Shown here piece after piece: positions 44,438 through 56,450 of a stretch of 64,000 nucleotides of DNA. A program made the position numbers and the translations under genes. The stretch spans positions 868,001 through 932,000 of the forward strand of contig JAFCMP010000257.1 in the NCBI GenBank assembly GCA_017506865.1, read 5' to 3'. A model generated the notes under the pieces. The model saw only the letters and a program-made list of their open reading frames with translations. It was not told where the DNA came from and did no database searches. Numbering within the stretch: position 1 is the stretch's first letter; each line of letters begins with the position of its first letter. This stretch comes from Tribonema minus (Eukaryota > Sar > Xanthophyceae > Tribonematales > Tribonemataceae).

Positions 44438-47400
44438 TGTTGCCGCGCCGCTTTCCATCGGCGGCGGCGCGGCGGGACTGGCGCAAAGAGCTCGCGGGCT
44501 TAGGGGACGCTCTCCCCTTCCCCTTGCCTTTGCCCTTGGGCGTGCCGTTCGCAGCAGCGCCGCCGCCGGGGGACGCTCTGGCCTTGCCCTTGCCCTTGCC
44601 TTTGTAGGGCTTGGCGGCAGCGCTCGGCGCGTGGTCGTCATCCTCCCGGGCCCTGTTGTGCTGCTGAGCGCTGTCGTGCTGCTGCGCGTCGGGGTCCTCC
44701 TCGGTGGTGTCGAGCTGCAGCTCGCACACGTCGCCAGGGTTCACGTCCCTGCGGCCTGCAGGGGGGGAATATGCAGGCAGCGGATGAGAGGTAAGGCCAG
44801 GTCGAGTAGTTTTGCACTTGAAAAAAATGGTTTGGGGTTTGGGTTAGGGCTACAACGGATAGACGCTGAAAGTCGTAATGGCGAGTCAGTCACTCCGGCC
44901 AATAAGTGCTGACGACGCATGTGCACAACATGGCGTGAGCCACCAGCAATCGCAGTGCATTGCTGCAAGATTCAGTCCGTTCCTGGAAATGAAACCGTGA
45001 AAGGCAACGTACCAGCGCAGGCACCGTGAGACAAGTTCAGTTATCACTCACACAGCGGCAACATCACCACTAACTCGAGCACGACTGTTTACTGCAATAT
45101 CAGGTACGTGTGAAGTGCGTCTCGCACTGGTGCACTGTACGAACTAAGGGTAGGTTAGGATTGGGGCTAGAGTGAGTGTGGGGGATGCCTGTTGTTTGGC
45201 AGCCACACTTGCTGATTCCCACGCTGCGCAGCACGACGTGGACGGCTCACGATTGCCTAATGCCTGCTTTCATCAACTTTCGCTAATGGCACTTTCCCGA
45301 AGCAGGATGGCCACCTTCAATGATGCTGCTGCTACCTCTTTGAACAACGCAAGCGCCGCGAAGAGAAATTGTTTCAAGCCCACGGGAGCTACATGAAAGC
45401 TGAAGCGTGGTGGGATCAGGTTAATACACTTGTGCATGTCGGCGAGGTGAACACCGCGCCCTTGGGGTTCGCGGTAGGGTTAAGGTTGGGAAACCGCACT
45501 CCCCCCCTCGCCATGCAATTGACCTCATACAGTGCTTGTGGGTCCTATCTGTTTACTGTCGCGTTGTGCAGGACAGAGGCACTTCCTGCACAATGATTTG
45601 CAAGCACTTCAAAGTATGTTTTTTGCATATCACCATAATCAATGCACCTGCCAAGGGCAAAGTTCAGCATTTGACCAGTGATCAAACCTTGATGTGGTGA
45701 TCTCACAGGAGCTCCATGATGTACGAGCATGGCCAGTGCAAAGGCGAAGTCATCGACGTTGGCCATGGCGGTTTTGGCTGCAGCTATTAATGAAATGGTT
45801 TTTTTTTTTGTTTTTTTCTCCGCAAGTGCCGCCGCTACACGACATTGTTCAGGGGACGCAGCTGACTGTCAGATGCGCAGCCCTCTGAAGGTGAGTGGAT
45901 AAGCCTGCTACTCGACAGGTGACTGTGCGTTTCAATTCGCTGACATTATTGCGCCAGCAACCATGCTCAAGTGATTTGCCAGATGTGCATCGTGTTTGTC
46001 GTGGTGGTATATGCACCCACTGTGAAACCTATGTCTCGCATCTTCGCGGTTTCAATGTTTCTTTCTCATGGCAAAAAACGATGGCAGTTGTTGAGGGAAT
46101 GTTGCACAGTTGGAACGCGACAAGGCATTGCTCATTGATCATCCTTGTAGAAATACTTGCACACAAGTACTCGTACACTGCGAGTACTTGAACATGAGGC
46201 CGTATATGTACAGGACGAGTACTCATACTTCATACACACGTGTCACCCCCATACTCGTACAGTACTCAAACTCATTTACGTGTCTCGTCCCAACTGCACA
46301 ATATGAGTCGTGGCGATGACATGCGCTGGCGTGTGATGACTGCGTCTCGTGACGCACGGTTGAGCCGTGCTGCCTCCTCCTCATAGCAACGCAACGCCGC
46401 CTTCCCGTGCTTCAATGTGACGTCATTCGTGCATCGTCTATGTCACTGCAGATCAGGGCTAGGCAGTTGGCCTATGGAGTGCCGCCGGACATGGACTTCA
46501 AGCCCTTCTCAAGACAAAAGTTCAAGTTCAGAAGTTGGAGAAATCAATCGTTGTTGACAGCAATTGCGCTGGTAATACACATGCTGTGATGGTGGAGTAT
46601 TTCAAACGGGAAGTGAGTAAGCGGATGGACGAACGGACACTTGAAGCTCCAGGACTGCATCAGGCTCCATGCTCCAGCTGCGGCCGGGAAGCTGACATCG
46701 GTCTGCTTCAACGCTGAGGGGGCATTCCAGTTGACTGCTCTTTCTAAGTGTCCACGCTTCGTCAACAAATAATTGCAACACCTGAAGGTGCACCTTGTGT
46801 GCAAATGGTTTACTTCGAGTGCCAGTATATATTGAGCACATTGCAGATTGACAACTCGTGTAGCTCCTCTGCCACTATATGAGTCAGGTTTAGAGTTAGG
46901 GTTAGGATAACTTCACTTTACCCCTAATCCTGACAGTCAAGCGTTGACAAAATGTGGACACTTAAAAAGAGCGGTCAACCGGGTTGTCCTCGACGTTGAA
47001 GTGAACAGAGATCATATTCGGTCAGCAATCCCGATGCAGTTCTCCAACTTCAAGTGGCCATTCGTTCATCCGCTTACCCACTTCCCGTTCGAGTCACTCC
47101 GCCATCACAGCATGCGTACGACCATCACAAGGGCTAATGATGAGACCAAATTCAGCAGCCTCTCCACTTGAACTTTGCAAGTACTGTCAGGACCATGGTT
47201 CAAGCCTTGGCCACTATTTGACCAGCACTTTATGCATAGTTAGGTTATTTGGATCCAACTTCATGTCAATACTCGCTTTCCAACCCCTACTTCATGCACA
47301 CCTCCAAGTACGCTAGTAACAATGTTCCGGGCGTTCGAAGGGTCCCCCAGACGGGCCCAGACGGCCCTGAACGGGGGCACTTGTAATAAAATTCTTGAAA

Positions 47401-50400
47401 ACACTGAAGAACCAATGGCTCATCTTCCCGCACGTTGTGAGCGCACACCTCCATGTCTGGTATTTCTGAACCACACAAGTCCTGTAGATTTTATTCCATT
47501 CATTGTTCCGCCTGCGTTGGGGCAAACATCCTTCGTGCAGGTGTCTGTGGTCGTGCGAATCGCTTAACGCCCATTTTCAAAGGCGCACCGAGCCGTTGAA
47601 GAATGCATTACAGTGAGGAGCAGAGGCTTCTCAGTTGACTTACACAGAGGGCACTTGGGCACATGTGTAGGCTGATGTAGGCGGATGTCCAGCTCCTGCA
47701 CCACAACCAGCGCAGCAACAACAACAGTGCTCCCTTTCAATATTCAAGACAGAGTCAGTACATTTATGTGTGCTTTATGCTTTCAAGGAGAACAAGCGCT
47801 GACGAAGAAGCAGCTACAAAGCTGCATACATTGTGATGCAGCACTTCAGGATATGTACTTCAAGTATTTCAAGTGCGTGCCTTGTTTAATGTTGTGGGCG
47901 TAAAGCATGGGCAAGGCATCAAGTGCTGCAATGCACAAGGTGCCTGAGGGCATGAGCTTCTTCTTATTTTCTTACCAGCTGTCAGAGAACAGTCATGTAC
48001 TTCAACTTGAGCAGCACCTGCAATTGCTACCACGCACAGCTGCAAGACAGGGTCTGAATCGCAGACACTCTTGGCGAGCCGTTTGCGAGAACAGAAAAAT
48101 CACAAATGTTGCATACCACGACATTAGAACAGCAGCACGCGGCAGCAGCTGGTGCCCTTTGCTGCGAAATCGAGAGCCACTCTTGTCTGTTTTTTATAAG
48201 ACGAACTTGTGATCTGGCTACAGTGCTAGCGTGAGCGGGGGTGAGCTGGCTACATGGACAGTGTGAAGGCATAGTGCGCTGCACCAGTGATGCAACAAGA
48301 CCGCAAGCGCACTCGACACTTAAGCGCAAAAGGTGACACCCCACGTTCTGCTTGAAAGTGGTCGCATGTCTATGCATGAATGATTGCGTTCAGCAACCAA
48401 TGGAAGCGCCAATGTTTCTGCTGTACATCCAACACGGCACAGATGTTCGCCATCTGTTCAGCGCCATGCACATCTGCCAGTAGGGTGGTGATGTAAAGGT
48501 ATTGAGTGACTCACCGCGCCGATGCACTCGCGGCAGTAGACGTGGACGCACATGGTAACGCATGGCCGCACCACGGACCCCAGGCAGATGGGGCAGTGCA
48601 CCTGAAGAGGCAGAGGGGGAGGGGGGGAGGGGGGGGGGGGAGGGGGGCTGTAGGACTCTTGCAGACCCATGCTGCACATACATACAGTATCGAACGACTT
48701 CAATCGCATGTAGCTCCCCGCATGTCTGCAACAGGCCCTCGAGCCGTGCAGGGCGAGCACGCCCTGCGGTCACATTAGCTAACCCTAGCCTAACCCTGAC
48801 CTTGGGCCTAACCCTAAGGCGTTTGCCGCCCCGTGTCGCGATGGCGTTTGCTGACAAGCATAACCACCGCGACGCAGGCTACGCCACGTGGCGAGTGCCA
48901 GTGATCAGCTTGTAGGGGGCGGGGAGCTGTTTCGAAGACTTGTAAACATTTTCAACGTGTTGGAACAGTCATGTGGCTCGCAGTTGTGCAACGCTGCCGT
49001 GAACATCGTTGGCAGTGCCAATACACCGTGCTCACACGCTCTGCGGCGCCCGCCTCATTTTCGCGCGCATGTTTACATGTGAAGCGCGTGCGCCAGGACT
49101 TACACTGGCATGAGAGTGCCCCGAGCGGCACCAGCACTGCCTCAGAGCCCCTTTGACCGTGCAGTTCGTGCGTACAGCATGCCTGACCAATCCGATTGGC
49201 ATGCCACAGCCACGCTCATGTGCTTCAGGTTTCATGGCGTGCAGTGTATGGAGTACCTCAAACGCGCAATGGAAAGGATACCAACATACCTCATCGCCCG
49301 CCATGAAAGCCGGCTATATGAATGCTGCCGGTGGCGCAGCGTGCCTGCTCGACTGGCTTGGGCTCCAGATAAGCGCATACTTCAGAGTATACATGCTTGC
49401 AGTATTTACAAAACACACTTGAAGTGACAAAAAGGTGAGTAACCAACGCACCTCATCTCCCGCCATGGCCTTGTAGACTGTTTGGAACCCCGCAGTGTGA
49501 ATGCCGCCGGAACTTGATCCCCCTCCCCCTGTCACCCTCTTCTCCCTCTCGGATGCCAGCAGGAGCTCGATGTAGGGCTGCTTGCGCGATGCCACTGCGT
49601 GCTTCCAAATGGCACCCTGCGTGGCCAGAAGCACATTACCAGGCGTTCAATATTTCACTATTAGCATGAGGACAGTCTGCTGGGAAAAGCATATACGTCC
49701 AAGTACATTTCAAAAGTGCTCTGCCGCCACGCTAATGGCAAAATGGTGAGCCCCTTGGACGCAGACCAGTGCAGGCTATTTACGCATCAGGGTTGTGCAC
49801 ACGCACGGTCACACAAGCACAGACAGAGGCGGGGTTGTGCACACGCACGGTCACACAAGCACAGACAGAGGCGGGCTGCGCGTTAGCAGGCGCACGTAGA
49901 CCGCAGCGTCGCTCAGTCAGCTTGCAGGTATGTATAAAACTATGAGAGCGAGAGGATACATACCCCATTACAGCGATCCCAATTCCTGCGCCATGTTACC
50001 GCTGACGGAGGCGAGCACGTCAGCAATGCTCAGCACGGTGTGTTCGTGCCTGCTGCCGAGCACTGCCGTGCAGCTGAATGTATGTATGTATGTATGTATG
50101 TATGACATCGCCCAGCAGTGGAGCGTGGTGGTGCGGGAAAAGAAAACCATGGTCGATTCCATGCTGGAGGCGTATATTGTGTACGTAGATTAGTGTACAG
50201 ATGCTTGCGGCAACGATAGCGTTGCGGATCGCGGCGCGGGCAGTGACTGGGCAGTTACTCATGCACCCCAGTGCATAGGGCATGCAAAGCGGTCCCCAGC
50301 GCACCTTGGTGTCAGCGCTCCCCGGCCAGTGCACGGTCAACGTCGCCATGTCTCTGCTGGAGTCTGGGTAAGCACTCATAAGCATGTACAAATGTATACA

Positions 50401-53400
50401 CGCCACACCACCTAACACGAAGCCACATGAGAGCTGGATTGACACTTAAACCTCTGCAGGTACTGCCGAAGTACGATATATTTATCAATAAACATATATA
50501 TGGAAACGAATTTACCGCCGTAAGTTCTAGGTGACAAGGTGGTTAGCCGCAAGTGCCTTCCACCAATAACCGTGGTCGACGCTGCTGCAGTCATTGGCCA
50601 CGAGTCAAACAGTGCCGTCATATCCACACTAGGCAGAAAGACTTATGTGTGAAGCTCTTTAGCGCTCGAGGCATGGGTGTTCAGAATAAAGAGGTCTCAC
50701 GTGTTCGGTAGGCCAGCTCCAGCTGTATATATATACACACACACACAGATACATACACACATACATGTATGTGCACAACAGTTAAGTTAAAAGCACTTTG
50801 GTGACAGCGCTCCCCGGCCAGTCCGCCGTCAAAGTTGCCGTGTCGCCGCTGGAGTCTAGGTAAGCATTCATTTATGCATGTACGCATATATACACGCCGA
50901 TTCGCCGATCACAAAGCCACATAGAGGCCTGGATTGACACACAAAAACCTCTTCAGGTTCTGCCAAAATACAAAAGATTATATATATATATATATATATA
51001 TATCACCGCAGCAGCGGCGACCACGCTTATTGGTGAAAGGCACTTGCGGCTAACCACACCTTGTCGCCTACAGCTCTACGATCTCTTGATTTGTTTCCAT
51101 ACATTTGAAGTGTACATGTACCATAAACATACATGCGCATACACAACACACATACATGTGCATGACGGTTCAAAAGATTTGTTTCCATACATTTGAAGTG
51201 TACATATACCATAAACATACATGCGCGTACGCAACACACATACATGTGCATGACGGTCAAGTGCACCTTGGTGACAGCGCTCCCCGGCCAGTCCGCGGTC
51301 AGCGTCGCCGTGTCGCCGCTGACGGAGGCCAGCTGCGCCTCGGCGTCGGCGTCGTTGGTGCCGATGCGCACGAGCGCGCTGCCGTGAAGGTGGCCGGCCA
51401 CGTAGCTCTCCGCCGCCGCCGCCGCCTCCTGCTCCGTCATCACCTGTTGAGGCGTCACCGGTTGCATTCTGAGTAGACTTCTAGGTGTTGTACAGTATGA
51501 TGCAGGTGAAGGTTGCTGAGCGCTCGTCCATTGCGACTTTGCTGTGCCCACTCAGTAGGTAAGTAGGGCAGGTCAGTATCAGGGGGGCGCAGACCTACAG
51601 CTCTCAGCCGCGGCCGCGTCTTTTGGCTCCGTCATTGGCTGGCGACTTCAAGGTAGCGTTCATCAACTACATTGTACTTGAAGTACACCTCTGTGCGCGG
51701 TTGGGTGTCATGTGCGCATGAGTTCAGTAACCTGTCAGTGGTGACCAGCGTTAGGGTTAACCCTAACCCTATTTGAGACATCAGACAGCGCTGCAAAGCA
51801 AATGGGATGGGACTGACATGCGCAACAGGACGGCAGCGCTGACAACTGTAAAAGTTCAAGTGCGCGCTGCATCATGCAACTTTCTGACCAGGCAGGCATG
51901 CGCATATATCATACGTACATTAAGCGGCTGCGCTGCTTCGTGATTTGATAGTGCACCCACGCCTATGAACTCAGTGATTTGACTATGAAAGTGTGTGCAA
52001 GGCTCACGGGCAACGACCTCACGCTGCGTAATCTTCAACTTCAAGTGGTGCACATACCTCTCCCACCGTTTGTGTTGCGCCAGTACCGCCTTGCAGACGC
52101 AACTCGCATGCAGGCATGTTTTGTATTGCTTCCGCACATACACACAACGACAGTCGCTAGACATGGCGACTTTGCTGAGCGATGGTGCTCACATTGCCAG
52201 AGTCGCTCGCGTGGAGCAGCATGCTGAACCCCAGCAGCCGCGCTGTATTGATACACGTTGAAGTGTACATGTCTACTTCAGCATTCAACACTCACATGAA
52301 CTACAATACTTCTGGAAGAACTACGTCACACCCACGCCGCTCTTGGGGCTCGCTAACTTGCTAGCATCGCTGAGCAATGGTGCTCACATTGCCCGTGTCG
52401 CTAGCGTGCAGCGGCATGCTGAGCCCCAGCATTCGTGACTTGGGCGTCACCGTGGCCATCACGCGGAGCGCTGCCCACACCATGGGGCAAGGGAGGCCGG
52501 CAGTAGCAGCTAGTGCGCGCATCTGCAGAGAAATATATGAATTGGCACCATTCATGAATCTGAACGGCAGAAACAATGAATACATGAGCCACAGGGTTGC
52601 ACACCACAGGGTTGCACACACAAAATCCGCACCATTACAGGACAGGAATTACAAGTGACATGAACGATGGAGCGTCATGGGGCAAGGGAGGAACGCGACA
52701 GCGGCCAGTGCGCGCATCTGCAGTGACAAATTGGAAGACCAAGGAGCATGAATGACACAACTTGATCGTAAACACTTCGAAGTATGTAGGCCTCAGCGAT
52801 ACACTTGATGGGTATACTTTCAAGATAAAGTTGTGGAGGTATACAACGCGGAGCGCTGCCAACACCATGGGGCAAGCAGTCGCGGCCACCGCGCATCTGC
52901 AGAAACAGAAATGAACTGGCACAATTCAAGAATCCATGAACGGCAGAAGCAATGAATATATGAGCCACAGGATTGCATTGACGGAACCCACATGCCACAA
53001 AAGGAGAATGAGTGATATCACACATGGTGCGCCATGAGGCTCGCGGTCGCAGCCAGTGCGCGCATCTGCAGAGGCATTCATGAATTGGCACGATTCATGA
53101 ATTCATGAACAACAGAATTAATTAACAAGCCACAGGATTGCATTTGCAAATCCATTCTCTATCACAGGAGAGAAATACCACACGGAGCACCATGAGGCAG
53201 GGAGGCCTGCAGTAGCGGTTAGTGAGTGCATCAGCAAGGGCAAAATGAGTGACCAGAATTCATGAGCAGTTGAAAATTGAAATCTTGAGCCGCACAACAG
53301 CAGCGACATAAATCCACGTTCTACAGAAACGAGTAATTTGACAGGTGGAGCGCTGGTTACACGATATGGGGGCAAGAGGAACCAGCATTTTCGACATCTG

Positions 53401-56400
53401 CGAGGTCACAACACAGGATCCATAGGACAGACCAGCTAGTTGCATGAATCGATGGCTCGCAGAATTCCAGCGACGTGCTGTACGTGCTACAGCAAAACTG
53501 AAAAAAATCACACGATTTTGCAGTCTCTTAAGAGTTTTTTCTGCCTGCAGACATATGGGCTTCTCCAACAAGCGTGCTTCTGAACTTTCCTCATTTTTCT
53601 GTATACTGAAGCACTTGTATTTCACGACGAGCAAAATCCCACCCTCCCCAACAACCACCACCGCCTGCGACTACGTCAGTACGACTGTTGCCATACTTTC
53701 ACGATTTCTCAGGATTCCACAGCATCCAAGCAACACAAATGGCCATGCCATTGAAGAATGAGCTTTGTACCACGCGGTGGCCGGCCCTGGCAACCCAGAA
53801 TGACAATAAACCGTTGCAAAACATGAATAATACTTCAAAAAGTACCACATCCAATGGTTTGCTGAGAACATGACCCAAGCCTAAAGCGAGCAAATTGCAT
53901 ACGTCCTTCGTGTACATTTTCCTGTTCTAATCCTGAAACAAGCAAACAGCTGCCTCAAGTCCAAGCGCAGCACGATGCTCACCCTCACTCTGACCCCTAG
54001 ACTATCCACTTTTCAAACGAGCAGAACGACGCACCTCTTTCAATGGCATATCTTCAAGCTCTGTCCGGCGGCGTATCTCCGCTTCAGTGACCATGGCCAT
54101 GGTGCGGTCAGTATCACGGTTCAGCCCTCCAAGCCTGCATTGCACCAGAGAAATAACATCAAAACCAATTTTGACGGGTGGAACACAGACTTGTTTCGCC
54201 CAAGTTCAGCCCTCCTAGGCTGCGTGATACTAGAGAAAAAAGTACACAAATCTGTTTTCAACAGCACATGGAGATCACAGGATGTCCCCCCTGAAATCAG
54301 CCCCCTAGCTTGCAGTGCACTGGACGAAATACGGAAAAAAAGCAACTTGTTTTGAAGCATGCAATACATGCTTATCTTTTGAAGTTCAGCCCTCAAAGCC
54401 GACATTGCGTTACCATGCTGTGGCCTGACAATTCCCTGGACTAATGGGCATCGAAGAATGCGTACAAATATGTACTGCAGAAGAGTGTAGCAAATGGCTG
54501 TTTGAAATAATTGAGAGAGTACATCACACGGTCGCAGCAATTCATGAATCCATGCCGCATTCAAATGAGCATCATCTGCAAGACGCTCATGGAAGCAGAT
54601 CATAGTTTTTTCAGCATGCATTTTGCATGGGCTTGCAAAGCCACGCTCATCAAGCGTCATGCATGACATCAACCAGTCCCCGCAGGGTGTCCTTGTGAGC
54701 ACTGCCACAACGCGAGGTGAACACTTCCCAAACCCGTTCCCAATCCTCTCATCCTCGCCCTAAATCAGTGGAACCAAACCGGAATTATCACATCAACCAT
54801 TGGCAAGTAAATTGTCTGTCGAGACCCGTGCAAGGCAAGACAGACCGCACTACATACCTCTGTCCCATGCCTTAACCCTAACCCTAAGTAGTGACGTGTG
54901 CGCAGCGCTCACCTGGAGCTGCCGAGCATCTGCACGCGGGATAGCACTGTCTGGGGCGGGAGCACCTGCGCAGCAACGGACAAGCAGCCACAGGCACAGC
55001 AGTGCTCAGCGTATCACTTCGCTTTGCCTGAGCGCAATATGATTCATGCTTTGGATCAGCACAATCAGATTCATGCCTTGGCTGAAACAACCAGCAGAAA
55101 TTCACTACCTGAAGCAGAATATGATGCATGCTTTGGCTGAAGCAACCAGCAGACATCCACTACTACTAGCTGGGGTAAAAGATTCTGCAACTGAACCTCG
55201 ATGTCGCATGTATTGCATCTTCAAGCCTCAATGTTGAACTTGAATCTGAGTCTCTGTGATAGCCCCTACTTGATAGACTCTCAATGGGGTTGTGCGCTTG
55301 CAGCCGTGTGCACACATGCCACATGCATGCACAGTGACACCAAGTGTCCACAACGCGGTGTACTTGATGTATCTCAAGCGCAATGTTATGTGACATTTAA
55401 GACATCTCTCGACGCGCTGTTGCACGCCAATCCAAAGTGCAAGCACGATCGTCACGTGTGCACAAGTGCGCTCGCGGACTGCACACTCGCACTGCTTACT
55501 TCAGCAACGCTTACTTCGACCGCTGCCACAGGATCATAGTGCTCATGTGCAAGGCTACGTCGCCCGGCCGCGCGACATGTACTGACTTCAACTGCTGCCA
55601 AGGGCATGGCGCACATGTATGTGTAAATCACAGAAATCATTTGTACCTTGAAAAACTACAAGAGTGATTCCCATCAGATTTTTTAGCATGGCCCAACACA
55701 AGAATTTGAGATGCATTCTTTTATGCAGTGTAAGCAATTTTTGTTGGTGTGCGCATAAATACATACACATACCGGTATCATGTCTGAGGGCTTCTTCGCG
55801 TTAGCCCCTCCAGCCGCTTTCGCAACCTGCGTGCCCGGTGCCAGCGACCGTTTCAGTGTGTCCAGCGTCTGAATGCGCACCAGGGAGGGGTGGACGGCTG
55901 CTTTCTGCAAGAGGCTGTGCGCAACAGGAGGGGAAGGGGGGGGGGGGGGAGAGCTGTGAGAAGTCGAAGTTGAAAGGCAAATGGGTAGTGTTCTGAGCCG
56001 AAACCGGCTCAGCCGACCGGCTTCGGCTAAGCCGGCAAGCCGGTGAAGCCGGTCGGTCAGGTCAACCGAACTTCGGCTTTTTTTCATTTTTCAAAGTTCT
56101 CGGCCTCTGCATGCGCGGAGATGGCCTTCAACATGTGTGCTAGCACATGGCACTCTCAGAACAGTCAGGTGCAGGCAGTAGCAGCTCTTTTGAGCTGGCT
56201 TTGCACATTGGAAGTTAACGCGAAAGGAAACTTGAACTTCTTCCGCGGAGTTGTGGTGAAGGCGCGACTGTGCTTGCTGAGCTGATACCTGCCAGATGAA
56301 TGTCTCAGGAGCCTTGAAAGCCTAGCTCCTGTTGTGTGCTCACGGCGAGAGCTTTGTTTGCACGCATTCGCGTGACAAAAAATACTCTCGGGAGTTGAAC

Positions 56401-56409
56401 TCGAGCATG

Positions 56410-56450
<41 letters not shown>

